Shown: piece after piece, positions 41,417 through 54,826 of the stretch
Layout of the letters: the number at the start of each line of letters is the position of its first letter
Numbering within the stretch: position 1 is the stretch's first letter
Source of the DNA: Aphelenchoides besseyi
Taxonomy: Eukaryota > Nematoda > Chromadorea > Rhabditida > Aphelenchoididae
Direction of reading: 5' to 3'
Assembly: GCA_024699855.1 (NCBI GenBank)
Contig: JAMPIQ010000001.1
Location: 17,298,001-17,362,000 of the forward strand
Length of the DNA stretch: 64,000 bases
The notes under the pieces: model-generated
Seen by the model: only the letters and a program-made list of their open reading frames with translations
Told to the model about the DNA's origin: nothing
Databases searched by the model: none
Position numbers and translations under genes: made by a program

Positions 41417-44270
41417 TGTATAAAAGAAATGTACATGTGATTCATGACTACCAAAATAAATTTCATAGAATTTTATAAACAAAATTGAGGACTCAAACTT
41501 GAGTCATTCCTGATGTTTGGTGGTTTGAGCTCGCTTATGCGACTATTCGAATAACAAGTTAACCTCACTATTATTTGAGAGAGTGTGTTTATAAACGAGG
41601 ATTTTATCAATTTGAATTGAAAATGAAGATAAATTTAAGCGACTTTTGATATTTTTATTTCACTTGTCTTCGAAGTTCTCTTACAGTACTTTGCCTAAGC
41701 AGTGTGCCTCGTTCCTCTTAATGTGTTGTAGCTGCACTTTAATTTCTGAGCTTATGACCAGCAACTTTTGTGGTTTCTGCACGTGCTTTTGTGACGTTTG
41801 GTCTTTGAAAAGCGAATCGTTTTGCAAAAACTCTTGATTGCATCAACCATTCAGCTGATACCCCCAAATAGTAAGTGACGTAGAAGAAGAGGAAGAAGTT
41901 ATTTTGGTTCTCGCTTACGCCGTTCCAGCAACAATAAGGTCCATTCGAAAAGACAAATGAGATTGTAGAATGGAGCCGTTTAGAGAGCTGTTAAGATCGT
42001 AGAACGGCGAATGCGATTAAAACCGTAGGCTTCCTCGCTCCTATTTCCAGTTGCGACTTTTGCTCCATGAAACGGTTTCAGAACCGTTTTGTGTCTAAAT
42101 TCGAGAGCAAGACGTCCGTTTTGGACCAATTGCCCGAGGCTGCAATAGTGATGATTGGATTGTCGTGCCAACAAGTGACGTCGAGAGAATCGTGTAGCAC
42201 ACAGACAACTCGTTTTAGACTGATTATCGTAAAGTATGGAACTGTTTGTGAATCTTTGAATTGTTCTCATCTCGACAACGAAGATCGCGTGCACGTAGAC
42301 GGAAATCACAGCAATAACTGAGACGAATATTAGTTTGAAGATTTAACAAAAAACGGTAGTTAAGAGTCACCTGGACGACTAAAAAATTGAACGTTCGTGG
42401 GCTTGTGAATTCTTGTTGACTACATTTAATATACCGTACCCTGTGGCTTTGTACTTTCTGTTTCGAGTTCAAATTGATTCTTCTTTTCGTTCTGTTCACT
42501 TCAACACTCTCGTTTATTTCGGTTGAGGTGTGAAGTTTAAAAAACTCGTTAAACTTATATGCAAGCAAAAGGCCGCCAATTTGACTTTTTCCGTTAAACC
42601 CCACGACGTTTTGCTGTTTACATGACGTTTAACATTGAGGTCCGGAATTTGCGGCATTTTGCTACGATTCAATGGACCAGGAACCGTCACGGCATTTGTT
42701 GCATTGCATCCGGTCTTCGAAGGATGCTGCGTACGGTACTGTCGAGTTGCTATGTTGGTTGTCGTCATTAAGCTGACTTGCAACCGGGTTCTCTCGACCT
42801 TTTTACTTCCCAATTCCCCTATTGATGTTTAATTGGCGTTCGGAAACACGATCTTCCGGTCTCAATTAACTCGATTCTGACCACGCATTCAACTGCAGGT
42901 AAGTGAAAGTTCGGCACGTTCACCGTTCAAACATCATTGATTTATGGACGAGGTATAATCGAATCGGCGGTCCGAGTTTGAAGCTGCAAATCGGCTCTCG
43001 AGTCTAATTCGAGTGTTTGTTTTCGATCTTTCAACATCTATATCTGTTTTCGAGAAGCGCTTTGCTCTTGATCGTTGTCATGTTCAAAATCGGGCATCCG
43101 AAATGACGTTCGGGTCGAAATCGGGTGTCGAATGAGGAACAATCCGATAAAATTCTGTTGAAAGTCGTCGGAAATGCACCGCCCGAAGTGCGTGGAGCGG
43201 GAAATGTCCAGAAAAAGCGTGAGGGGGATTTTGCAACCTACGCATCGATGGTGAAGTGTCCCAACAGTTTTGCTTGTGGAATTGAGCACGAGTGAAGTGC
43301 TTACGAGTTTTCATCGTCTAATAGCCGTAATCGGGTGTGGAACGTCATTTTCGACGGCGGAAACAACTCATGATTTGAAATTGGATTTCCATTTCGTTTT
43401 CCTGATTAAGAACCCAATTCGTCCCATCGACCTCCGACCCATCGTACGAAATTCACTAGCGTCGAGAAATTACGGTAATTGGGACCTTTCAGTGGTCTTC
43501 AATTTGCATTAAATGGGAAAGTTAAGGCCGATAAGGGGATTAGGCGATAAAATTAGAACAAAACGTTTCGGCCTTTCTGTTCCGTTAAACCCTTAATTCT
43601 TCATATTTTGCATTGCTGCTTATTCGATTACTTTGCCTTATTGTTTTTCTGTCGCTTGACATTGTGACGCGCTTTGTTTGCTCAGAAAATTTTCTATTGG
43701 CACTTCATTCGTCGATTATTCGGCTACAAAACAGTCGAACAGTTTGCTTCGTGGTTGTGTGCAACTCGGGTGCGATTAAGAATGACGTTTGAGAGTGATT
43801 AAGTCAAACTCGATTTTGTGGATCTTAAGTTCGGGAGCCCGGTTTTTTATTGAGAACTCGAAATTTCTTGTCCGTGAATTATTCATTTGATTCGCAGCTT
43901 TATACCTGAAAAGTTTCGTTCAACCACCTGTATGTTCTCAGAAACACTTCTAATCCTGTGGCATTTGAAGATCTACGTACAGAATGACAGTCCCACGAGA
44001 TATCTCATTAGAATCTGTGGTTTGTTCTTTCGACCCTAAACACCTTTTTTTGGAGGGGAGAGTTACGATACGAACCCAGAACTGCGAACGCATCATCGCC
44101 GATAAGTCTGCATAACATGTTTTTTGACGTGTCACTTTTTTATCTCCAATTATCCCATCCGGACGTACAGTCATAATCGTGGTCGTGGAATTCGAAACCT
44201 CCAAACTGCGCGCTAATCCACATGTTCGTCTGGACATAAAAAGGAAAACTGAGCTTTTTTCTAGTGAAGA

Positions 44271-44854
44271 ATGTGTGCTTCTCTTACGAGCCCAACTATC
44301 CAATCGACAAATGTTCGTTTAACGTGTTGCATTACGTTCCTCTTACTTCTATTTGGATCGAATATCGTGATTGCGGACGAGAAAGCGGCCAATTCACTTC
44401 AGTTGCCCATGGCTGAACGACCACACGCAACGATCGATGGCTTACTAATGGAAGTTGCGACGAGTGGTGTTGAGCCGCCGAATCTTCGCAAAATTCTCTA
44501 TCCAACATACGCTCGAGCACCGTACAGTAAGTTTGGGCTTCGGAATACAAGTAATCGAAAATTTTCAGATGGCGACCAATGGAGCTTTTATGCCAGTGAT
44601 GTGAATGCGGCCGGAAGTCCCAGCTGGGGATCCATGTCCCGGTACTCGAATTTGTTCGATCGTACTTTGCGTTCGGCCGAAGGTTACGGTAAGTGGTTGA
44701 GACAAAGAATCAAACCTGAGATTTGTTTTCAGTTGTGGTTCGAAATGCCCCCGAAGTCGCGTCGTCGGATAGCAATCAGTTCGAAAGCAACGAGCAACCC
44801 GAATTTCAGGCCGTTCAACCCGGCTTCCTTCCCTTCTATTCGGGACGAGGTTGA
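44271..44854 (+). CDS. Small secreted protein or peptide precursor
   Basis: Exon 1 encodes a signal peptide (CCITFLLLLFGSNIVIADE) preceded by a short N-terminal stretch. Two short introns (about 44525-44568 and 44692-44733) join in frame to exons encoding DGDQWSFYASDVNAAG, then RSAEGY, then a last exon ending FLPFYSGRG and TGA at 44852-44854. There are no cysteines in the mature part and no membrane segment, which suggests a neuropeptide-type or other unstructured secreted precursor. Dibasic cleavage sites are lacking, so a neuropeptide role is only a possibility. No family is recognised. Confidence 0.55.
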
Positions 44855-47800
44855 AACGCATTCCCGACGATCGTTAGCAGTTGGCTTCTTCTTATTCATT
44901 TGCACATGCTCGATAATAAAAAGAAAAACGGTTACCGTATGAGTTGAATTACGACAGAGAAGCGGTAAACAGTCGTATGACGATATCCGTCTGATCGATT
45001 GAAGAAATGATCGTCGGACTGATCTCCGATATTGTAAAATTTTGAAGCAAAACAGCCGAAAACTTTGCGGTTTTTCAAAACGTCTCGAGAATTATTGTTT
45101 CGACTACCGATCGTTAGTTTTACGCGGTTCAATTTGTTTACACCATCGAGTGAGCTTCTCGATTTCACGTGAACTTCAAGGTCGCGAAGTTTGATAACTT
45201 CGAGAGTCTGCGATCACAATGATCGATGATGATCGGAAAAGACGCAAATACATTCACGAGGAATGCAGTGGATTCCATTTACGTTCGCACTGACCTCAGG
45301 TCTCGAATCCACGACATCACGTGCATTGGAATTGTGGTTCGAAATCTCTGCGAATGATGCAATCGAATTACAATTAGTCATCGAGCAATGATGCTGATTA
45401 GCCTTCGGGGTTTGGGAATTTGCGAGCTGTTGCTTTCGTAATCGATTTCTCATCTCCGAAAGCACAATGAAACGATACGGTTCCAATACTGAGAAGTTGA
45501 CACGCGTTTGGCGTATGATTCTCGAGCTGACCGATCAAAATACACGTGAATTGGGTGAACTTTCTGTTGTTGACGTCTGAAGAACGAATTCACTTGTCCA
45601 GAGAACAGAAAGATGCACCGGGAAGTTTAAAGTTGCCAATTATAGCCCGAGGACAAACACATGACCATACAGTTGTTTGCGAGTGCATGTGCACTGATGA
45701 ACGTAATCTTGCGTCATGATCAGAAGGTTCGAGAGATTTGCGATTGGCACGTGGAGGTCAAATGAATCGGAATGCGCAACGTCATTAGCTGCAGAGAAGT
45801 TTCCGGCAGTTTATCAATTCAATCTAAACCAAACACGTGATCCTAATCAATGATATCAAGCGATCATTTCATCGCTGTTAATGAATTGGCTTTAGATACG
45901 CGTAGATTCCATGTAATTTTACTGCGCTCTCTCTTTCTTTCCTATCGTCGATAGCATTCCGATGCGCGTCGGTAATCGATTCGCTGCGCTTTGTCGTTGA
46001 CATCAATCGAATGTTCCAAACTCGTGTTCGAGATTTTGGAGTTTATTTCTGAATGAATGGCGATAGAGATTCGATTGTCGAAAGTGGTGTGTTTGTTCAC
46101 GAAAGCTTCGACAGTTGAATTGGTGTCGTTGTCCTCATTGCATACAAACATCACAACAATCAAAGTGTCTTTGTACGCAGAACGAAAGTTTGTTGTTTGT
46201 TTTGGCGTCCGAAGATTTGAACGTCCGAATTCAAAAGCACGTGAACTGATCGTGGACGGACGGATATTGCGCCCCAATAAGACGATGCGTATTTTGGGTG
46301 CAAAGAAAAATGCAGAAGACGATCTTCGGAGAATCGAAGTGACAACTTCAATTTCCGTTCATCGGAATTTCGGTTCAAGCAGTTGGACATCTTTGTGTGT
46401 ACAACTTTCTGAGCTGATTGGAACTATTGGAGAGAGAGGAAAACATGTTTTTGCTGCGGTCACCACTGACTATTTTCCAAGTGGCCAACAGTGTAAAGAA
46501 AAAGAATCGTTCGAACGTCGGTCAAGGTTATTAACTTGGTCGTTGAACTGAAATGGAGCGAAAATTTTCGATGTTCGAAAATCGCTGTGGACGAAAAACA
46601 TGTTTCGGCTTCGCAAAACAACATCGCAATCAATAACTACCGTAGGGTTTTGTTTTGTGCAGAATTGTGTGAAAATCCAGCGGAGGAGTTCGCTAAGTGG
46701 CTTTTATTGGGTTTGTGTGGCCAACAGACAAATCGATGGCAATTGCGGTCAAAGTCGTGGGTGTCTGTTTACACTTCGAAAAACATTTTGGCCAATTCGC
46801 TCATAAAGATCGTTTCTTGTGGTGTTAATAGATTTCCGGCTCATTGTCTTCACGGAACTTTCTCACTTCCGCCAACCCTATGGTCGCCGAAGTGGTTTAG
46901 TTGAATCGTGATTGTAAACTTAAATGTCGTCATTTCTTTCAAACGCAAAAAAACCTTTGTGTTGTGTCCGATCGTCGACGTTGATCGACGGACGATTGGG
47001 CGAATTGGAAAGTGTGCGCGCGAGACGTTGAAGAATTAGAGGGTTCGGAAGTTACGCCTTCGACTTCTACCGTAAGGCTAAGAGACCGATCGACTTCGCA
47101 GTTTAACGTGCGCATGAAGAACGTGGGGCGGGACCCGAACGGATGACGCCAAGACAACTCCATCGACGTGTGTATGTGGGGTTTCAGAAACGACCAGAGA
47201 GACCGTCAGATTGCGACTCTTCCCCAATCTATTCTTATAAATTCAATCGTCTTCTGAAGTCGGTCATTCAATGGGGTCCGAAGCAGCGCGATCGCTGCAG
47301 TTGGATATCAGCGGTTGTCTCTTTGACACACGGGAGAGAGATTACTTGTTGAGACTTTAGACTTTGTTTTCTTTTCTTTGAGTTTACGGTCAAGATTATG
47401 CGATCTGTGCGATACAAAGTACGAGCAAATGCCGGCGCTTGTTTTCGTATCGGCGACTCTATCGCTGCCTACAAACGCGCATCTTTCATAATTCCCAGAT
47501 CAAAAGTTTACAAATTGGGAAGCATCTCGATGTTTCCGCAAAAACCAGTCGGTTGGGGTGGGGAGGTTAAAAGTGCCGATCATAACTGCTGCAATTTTGC
47601 GCGGTGTCAGTCGATTTGTAGCACAAAAACTGTGTTGCTTGGCAGAGTCCGTTCGCCTTCGCACATATTACTCTCCTACCAAAAACGCATGCCAAAGTTT
47701 TTTCTTGACAATCCAACGGCTGCTCGTAATCTCTGCGGTCGCATGCACTTTGGCGAACCTTCGGTACGGAAACCTCCCCCTTTGCTTGTTCGACTCGCGC

Positions 47801-48095
47801 AATTTTATCAATCAATGAATCGTGAGTATTATTGGTTGGTCGGAGTGCTTTCAGGCTTGTTTTTATCTTCTATTCAAACGAAAACCGCGTGTTTGTCTGC
47901 AAGCGAAATGATCGTTGTTATGTCGTGTGAATCGAAGCTTTTTATCTCAACACTTCTCTTTTTAGCCACAACAAAAGCCAAATCGGCTGGACACGCCTCA
48001 CTTAGGCTGTTAAGTGCACGTATCGAGAACTTGACCATCTCCAAATTTTCTGGAGTCACACATCTTCTCGCTAATCGAACCACAAATCTTTCAAC
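44855..48095. other. Gene-free stretch
   Basis: Open frames up to about 165 codons (e.g. 46057-46551) lack motifs and splice signals and overlap others on the opposite strand. The longest, 47398-48195, merely runs into the first exon of the SWEET gene in another frame. No RNA gene or repeat was recognised. Confidence 0.5.
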
Positions 48096-49535
48096 ATGTT
48101 CGACGTTTTCTGGGAATTCAGTTTCATCAATCTTCTATCCTTCAGTGCCTTCCTTACTACTGTTGGTCTCTTCTTCTGCGGAATGTAAGTTATAGAAGTC
48201 GACGCATAAATTTAATATCAACTTTCAGTCCGATTTGCCGTCAAATTTGGAAACGACAAGACACAAATGAGATCAGCGGCGCTCCATTCCTTATGGGAGT
48301 TTTGGGAGGTTTGTTGCTTTTTCTATTGTTGTAGAAGCCCCTCTAAATTGAACGATTGACTTTTTCTGATTGTTAAAATTTTTAAAAAATCAGTTGACAA
48401 CTTAAAACACTTTTAATCTGCTGTTTAAAGGAGGATGTTGGTTTGCTTATGGTTGGCTTAAAGGGGATCAAACGGTCATGTCAGTAACTACAGCACAATG
48501 CATTTTGTACTCCGTCTATTGCGTGTACTATTTCTTCATGTCACGCAAGAAGGTGAATGACAAAATCAATTAGCATCACTAATTGTTCATTTTTAGTTCT
48601 GGATCTCAATCAAAATTGTCGCTTTGACTATCACCTGTGCCGCTTTAATTCTTTCTGTCCACTTCTTCGGCATGAAGGTCTTTCATCCATTGGGTATCGT
48701 TTGTCTCACATTAAACATCGGTGATTTTGCTGCTCCACTTGCCGGATTGGTTAGTTCCACCAAGAAGAGTCTCGGAACTAACTCCTGATCTTTACAGAAA
48801 GTTGTTATTCGCCGTCGAGCCACTTCAACTCTGCCGCTTCCACTTTGCATTGCCAACTTCATGGTGTCAACTGAATGGTTTATTTACGGTCTTTTGGTTA
48901 AAGATTTCTATCTTATTGTAAGTTTTGTTCGGAAGTGTACGGTAATCGACTGGTTTAACTTTTAGTTCCCAAATGGTATCGGCAGTTTTCTCGCGTTCTC
49001 ACAATTGATTCTTTTCATTGTATTACCGCGTAAACCGAACCAAATGGCTCCTTATCTCCGACTTTACCACTTCATTCGCTACTGTGGCAGTAAACCGGAG
49101 AAAGACATCGAGCAGGCAGCTGTTGTGCCGGTCGAGAAGAACGAGTCACGAATCAGCAAACACCGTTGGTCGACTCGGGTGATCGCAAATGTTACTGGCG
49201 AAATTGAAAATGTCATCAACAAAGTTCATTTGGGTGATCAATTTGCCTACTCGTCCAAATTGAACGAAGTCGACGATACGATCACTCTCGACTCTAATGG
49301 CACACCAACCGAAGGAAAAGCTCCAGTCGTCTATCCGCTAATGATCACAAACGAGGAACAATTGTTGGCGTTAAGTCGTCAATTGATGAACAAATTGGAT
49401 GTGAAAAACGTGGACGAAACCATTACTACGGTCGTTGATGCCACGCCACTTCCAATCGCTCCGCCATTGCCACCACGTGACCAAGAGTCCAAAATTCAAC
49501 GATGGAAGAGTGCACCGGATCTCGGCAAAGAATGA
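48096..49535 (+). CDS. SWEET sugar transporter
   Basis: Exon 1 starts [16 protein letters not shown]. Six exons join in frame through short introns. The two MtN3/saliva triple-helix repeats are visible: the first contains [15 protein letters not shown] and [12 protein letters not shown]; the second contains [19 protein letters not shown] and [13 protein letters not shown] followed by [17 protein letters not shown], matching the conserved Pro, Trp and Asn of the family. Seven membrane segments are expected. A long hydrophilic tail (about 160 residues) ends in a Pro-rich stretch ([11 protein letters not shown]), a possible SH3 ligand. It allows facilitated hexose or disaccharide movement across the plasma membrane. 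AATAAA lies at 50061-50066. Confidence 0.95.
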
Positions 49536-50657
49536 GCATCTTCATTTTTTGCTTGACCATTGCATTATCCTTCTGTTTTGATTTGATACTCTTTGACAAA
49601 TCACTCGACATTCTTTTTCCTGTTCGAGTGAAGCATCTCGGCGTTCGCAACTCTTGCGCTTCATCCACCATTCTCTCTAAGGCTTCTGATTGGCCCTTCA
49701 CAAGCGCAAACTTGCGTTCCTTCCATTTGGCCTCGTTTTGTTTCAATCGGCTAATTAGATCGTATGGTTGGTCTATGTATTGTTTCCCAGTTCTTGCCGG
49801 TAGTTGAACTTCAATTTATTGTTAGCCTTCTATTTCGTTACAAAGTCTACTTTCGCTTGAACGGATTGTTGCGCCTCCAACGCATTTTGCTACTAGCCGT
49901 CCCTTTTTCAATCATTCCGTTGTTTTTTAGATTGTTTGCTTCTAGTCATTTCATTTTTCTTCTGCTTAGCAGTTTTCTTATGTGGTTTTCACCTTCTGGG
50001 TACGAATTGTTTTTGACTCGCAAAAACGCATGTTGGACAATCGTTCGAGTTGAACGTAGCAATAAAGTTGTATAAAAAGCTGAGTGTCTGAGAAGTCGAA
50101 AACTTAAGTTCAATAAGAAAACAAACTCTCGGGTATTTCGGGAATTACCGTAGAAGGTCGATCAAGTAAACAAACGATTGAAAGTTGAAGAGAACGGGAG
50201 TTCACGTGTTTTCGTGCGAGATCAAATTTCACTTTGTATCAATAATTCAAACCAGTTAATAACATCGTCTTTGTAAAAAACAAGCTGCTTAATCGGCTTT
50301 ATAAAAAGTTTTGAGCATTGTAAGATTGCTGAAGAAATGTCATTTGAAATTGTTTTGATTGGTGACTAATCGTTTTATCCAAAACCGTCATCTTCGGAAT
50401 CCGATCATTGACGTGCTGCTTAGCGGACATTACACATCGTATGATTGATCGAACTCTTCAAACGGTTTGCAGAGTAAACGACGATTAAAAACAACTGCAG
50501 AAGATCAATAACAAGTGCAATTGAAATGTTTATATGAATTATCAACATAAACACAAGAATTAACTGCATAAAAAAGATAAATGTTAAAATAAAGTGATTT
50601 CGAATACCACGTAGATCAACCAATTTCTTGAGGTATGAAATGCTCAGTGAGAAGCAG
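49536..50657. other. Convergent 3' region of SWEET and WDR82
   Basis: The SWEET 3' UTR probably runs to just past AATAAA at 50061. The remainder is AT-rich with no gene recognised. Confidence 0.45.
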
Positions 50658-51968
50658 TCATGCATTTACTTTCGTTTGCCACAACTTCTGAAAGCAAAAA
50701 CTTCAGAAAACAACAATCGATTTGTGCGTACCGTTTCGCGTGCAGTCGAACCCATTTGCTTCCAAATAGGATTGAATTCGATTTGTCGAATGCCATCAAT
50801 ATGATCGGTTGAAAGACGACTGATAATGGATCCCGTATCGCGAGACCAGAACGTAATTTTTCCGTCAGTACCACCACAGACAATGTAGTTAGAACAGAGC
50901 GAGAAAGTGGCACGCAAAGGAGCACTCTGAAACTTGTGAATGAAATGACAATTAGAAGCTTACGTTGTCATTTGTATGACCACTCAATGTGTGAACCAAT
51001 TGGCCTTCGAAAGCATCGACAAGTCGAATATGATCACCGGATGTTGAGATCAGGATGAACTTTCCGTCATTCGAAAAGCTCATGTCCACCCACTCACGAT
51101 CACTGAACATCGAATAGTCGAAGGTACTGAACGGACCCTGAAATCACGAATAAAAAGTTGAAAAACAAAGAACTTGCGTTTTCATAGTAACGTTTGTCGT
51201 ATAATTTGATGAACTTGTCGACGACGGCCACCGCAACAACCAAGCAATCGGGATCGATGGCAATGTTCGGAACGCTATCCATCGTTTGGATCATGCCCTA
51301 AACAACTGTAGAATGAAAGTAAACATTTCACTAACCAAACAGTCCTGTTGACGAGCATCCCAAAAGCGAACAGTTCGATCTTCCGAAGCGCTGAGAAACA
51401 AATCGTCGACTGGCGAGATGGCAAGTCGAGTGACTCTGAAATGAATTTAAAATACAAGACAAAGCTTCAAATTACCGAGCAGTGTGACCGTGAAAGAAGC
51501 GAATGAACTTCTGATCGTAGAGTGAAAAGTGTCGAATTGAAGCTAATAATGAGTTTTGGATAGAAATAGACTGTGAACTTACTGTTAGCTTTTGTAGCAG
51601 CAAAAAGAATGTTGTTTGCTGCATGCAGATATTTGACATCGGAACAACCACATTTGACACAATGAATCTGAAAGCTTACTTATAAACAAAGAAGTGGAAT
51701 CGTAACCTACGGCTCGTTCCTTGCTTCCGGTATGACAATCGTAAACATACAAGAAACCGTCGTCGTCGCTGGTAGTCATGTAACGTCCATCGTTGCTGAA
51801 CGTTAAGCCGTTGATTAACACTTTATTATCGCGGAAAGTGGTCACTTCTTCGAATTGTTGTCCGTTCGCCCACGGATCGTGCGGATTGGCGTAGGATTGA
51901 GAAGGTTCCTGCAATTTGGATGCTTTATCGTTTATTGACCAACTTACGGTCTTAATCATATACGCCAT
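50658..51968 (-). CDS. WDR82/Swd2 WD-repeat protein
   Basis: Starts MAYMIKT; about eight exons join in frame. WD-repeat blocks are recognisable in order: NGLTFSNDGRYMTTSDDDGF with YVYDCHTG, KYLHAANNILFAATK, SIRHFSLYDQKFIRFFHGH, LAISPVDDLFLSASEDRTV with RFWDARQQDCLG, FIKLYDKRYYENGPF, SFSNDGKFILISTSGDHIR, and YIVCGGTDGKITFWSRD. The segments SLHDNKYIRYFPGH and ISPVDDTF of WDR82 match closely. WDR82 is the RNA polymerase II CTD-reading subunit of SET1/COMPASS and of the PNUTS/PP1 termination complex, in the nucleus. Its start lies 148 bases from the divergent DUS3L start. Confidence 0.93.
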
Positions 51969-52116
51969 TTGAACGTCAAACTGAAGAGTTAACGTCGAAA
52001 GAAGAAACAAAACTAAACGAACGTGTTGGCCTCATTGATGATGGTCATTTGTTCGCTAACAATTCTTTTAATAGAAATAGTTGGCTCTGATCGTTGATTT
52101 GAATTGCTGAATTGGA
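51969..52116. promoter_or_regulatory. Compact bidirectional promoter, WDR82 and DUS3L
   Basis: Only 148 bases separate two divergent start codons, so both 5' UTRs and both core promoters must lie here. No TATA box is obvious, as is usual for housekeeping genes. Confidence 0.5.
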
Positions 52117-54106
52117 ATGGAAGAAGAGAAAACTGAAGTCACGACTGAAGTCAAAAAGGAGTTTGTTGTTATTCCAACACGTTCGGGAATTGCGGCCATC
52201 AAGAAAGAATTCTTACGTCTGACAAACGTAGAGGTGAGTTTGTTTTCTGTTTCGTTTGATTTCTGTCTTCAGGATGATGAGCCAAAGGTAGAGAAGTCGG
52301 AGAATGCGGTCGCAACGAAATCCCGGTCTGAACATCGTGGAATGGATCGGAAGCGAGAGAAGAAAATGAGTCAAGCGAGAGCTGAAGTTCGAAGCAAAAC
52401 GGCGCGTTTGTGTCCGTCAATCATTCACGCTGATCGTGAGTGTCGTTATGGAGCAAAGTGCAATGCCGAGCACTCGATCGAAACCTTTATGCAAACAAAG
52501 ACTCCCGATCTTGGTAATCAAAAAGCGAAGTAATTGCAATGTCGAGGTGTTTAGGTGATCAATGTGTGATCTATGAAGCCACTGGAAAATGCCACTTTTC
52601 TGTTTCATGTCGTTTTGCTTCAGCTCATACGGGCGCTGATTTCACTCAACTAACGAAAGAACCAAAACCCGACTATCAACCGATCATTAACATGAACACA
52701 GTTCCACTTCAGAAGATGCTACGAAAACACGAATTTGATTTTACAAAGTCACAAAAAGTTTGTGAGCTTTTGTTCTTGTTTTTGAATCATTGAGTTTAAG
52801 GCGTGCGATGAGTATGCCAATCGAAAACCAGATGATCCGCCGGTTGGAGTGATGGAACGAGAGAAATTGAAATTGGACATGAGATCGCTTGCTGGAAAAC
52901 GTTATCTTGCTCCACTAACCACTGTTGTACGTTGAAATGTTTTCGATTTATTTTCCTTTTGTTTAGGGCAATCTTCCTTTTCGACGGCTATGTGTTGACT
53001 TGGGCGCTGAGATAACGTGCGGTGAGATGGCCATGGCAACTCAACTTCTTCAAGGAAGCCCGAGTGAATGGACGTTGACTCGTCGACATCCGTCCGAGAA
53101 GATTTTTGGAGTGCAATTGGCTGGTGGATATGCCGATACGTTGTCTCGGGCAGCTCAAGTGATTACCGAGAAGTTGGATGTTGATTTCATCGACTTGAAT
53201 CTCGGATGTCCAATCGATGCTGTCAACGATAAAGGCGGTGGTTGTTCGTTGGGAAACAAATCAAATAAACTTCTACAGATTAGTCACTGACTTTTCTGGA
53301 AAGAAATGATTGTCGTTTAGGTGATTCCAGCAATGCAAGATGTCATGGGCTTAACACCACTGACAATCAAAATGCGCTACGGACTCAAAGAAAACGACTA
53401 CACTGCTCATCACATCATTCGTAAAGTTGTAGAAAACTGTCCACCTCAACTGATAACATTGCATCCGCGATCAAAGTGGGTTATATTCGACTGTCAATTC
53501 AACGGTCTTTGAAGGGAACAACGGTATTCAAAATTGGCTGAATGGGACTATGTTCCGAAATGTATCGAAGCAACAAACAAGAAAACTCCTTTGTGGGTTT
53601 GCGGTGATATTTACAGTTGGCACGATTATTACAATGTGAGTTCTCGTTTAATTATTTGTGTTTATTTTGTTATTTAGCGTTTCGAAACTTCGGGCATTGA
53701 TGGAATCATGATCGGTCGTGGAGCTCTGATCAAACCGTGGCTTTTTACCGAAATTGAAGAGCGACGTGATTGGGACATAACTGCAAGTGAACGTCTTGAG
53801 TTGATCCGTAAATACGTTAATTACGGACTGGAGTATTGGGGTAGTGATGATTCGGGAGTGGAGAATACACGCCGATTTCTTCTTGAATGGATGTCCTTTC
53901 ATCATCGATACGTTCCATTAGGATTGTTGGAATATCTTCCGGCTCGAATGAACGAAAAACCACCACCTTATTTTGGTCGTAGCGATCTGGAAACACTGTT
54001 GGCTTCGAAAGCGAGTTCTGACTGGGTTAAAATCACAGAGATGTTTCTGGGCAAAGTCCCCGATGGTCACTTGTTCGTTCCGAAACATCGGGCCAATGCT
54101 TGGTGA
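52117..54106 (+). CDS. tRNA-dihydrouridine(47) synthase, DUS3L/Dus3
   Basis: About seven exons. The N-terminal part carries two CCCH zinc fingers ([17 protein letters not shown]...H and [16 protein letters not shown]...H), specific to Dus3. The FMN barrel follows: [47 protein letters not shown] with the catalytic Cys, [33 protein letters not shown] and [15 protein letters not shown]. It reduces uridine 47 in the variable loop of tRNAs and some mRNA sites using NADPH. One intron fits best with a GTCACT donor at about 53284 and a late TTCCAG acceptor giving ...LLQI-TMQDVMG. AATAAA at 54134-54139. Confidence 0.95.
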
Positions 54107-54546
54107 TTTCTACGAAGATTGTTTGTTATTGTTAATAAAGTTTATTTTTTACTTGTTTGAACACGTATCATGACAAAAGAACTACAATGCCGGCGACATT
54201 ACTAGTTTGTCCAATGATCCAGCAATGGCATCCTTCGGATTGTTTGTTGCTTTTCTTTGTTTGATCTGAATTGTTGTCGGAAGATTTGGATAAACTGCAA
54301 CTTCACAAATCAACTTGTAGTGGGCTGAAGACTTCGGAACCTCTATGCACTCTCACTTGAACGTTCAGTTTGCATTTTGTCAAAGCGATCTTATTCTGGA
54401 AGCATCACAGCTAACGAATTGTAAAGATACCCATTCGTCTGCTTTTTGTTTGCAGTCATTTGGACGCAGCTAAGTACTTTGCGAAATCCGCTTGACGAGT
54501 TTGTTTTCTTCGCGGATTTCTGTTGAGTAATTGCCGTGTGATCGAA

Positions 54547-54826
54547 ATGGCAACTTTTCACGACGAAGTGGAGATTGAGGACTTTGAGTTCGATGGGGAA
54601 AAGCAGCTCTATCATTATCCGTGTCCCTGTGGTGATCGATTCGAAATTTCACTGTGAGTTTGGAGTTTTTATTTTCGAGTATTTCGGTTTTAGAGAGATG
54701 TTACAAGCCGGTGAAGATGTTGCTACATGTCCAAGTTGTTCACTGCTGATCCGAGTCATCTACGATATGGAGCAGTTTGTGCAAATGGAGACGATCACGG
54801 ACAGCAAAGTAGAAATCAAAACGTGA
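54547..54826 (+). CDS. DPH3 CSL zinc-finger protein
   Basis: Two exons joined over a short intron (about 54652-54694) give about 79 residues: [15 protein letters not shown], the first Cys pair in [13 protein letters not shown], then [19 protein letters not shown] with the second Cys pair. This is the complete CSL zinc-binding domain of DPH3/KTI11, the electron donor to Dph1-Dph2 in diphthamide synthesis and an Elongator-linked factor for wobble-uridine modification. It lies 440 bases downstream of DUS3L on the same strand. AATAAA at 54899-54904. Confidence 0.96.

Larger units (their letters stand above)
38948..44270. other. Repeat-bearing gene-poor stretch
   Basis: This contains repeat R2 as an inverted pair (40.06-40.57 kb) and repeat R1 copy 2 (40.93-41.42 kb). 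Between 41.6 and 44.2 kb, open frames occur on both strands over the same bases with no domain or splice pattern. No RNA gene was recognised. Confidence 0.5.

Noticed and set aside
46057..46551. 164-codon open frame, plus strand
   Set aside because: No motif, no splice structure, overlaps open frames on the other strand, and lies in stop-poor CGAA-rich DNA.
47398..48195. 265-codon open frame
   Set aside because: It runs in a different frame into the first SWEET exon and shows no recognisable protein upstream of it.
53270..53335. Non-canonical AT-AG intron in DUS3L
   Set aside because: A canonical GTCACT donor with the later TTCCAG acceptor keeps the frame, so no unusual intron class is needed.
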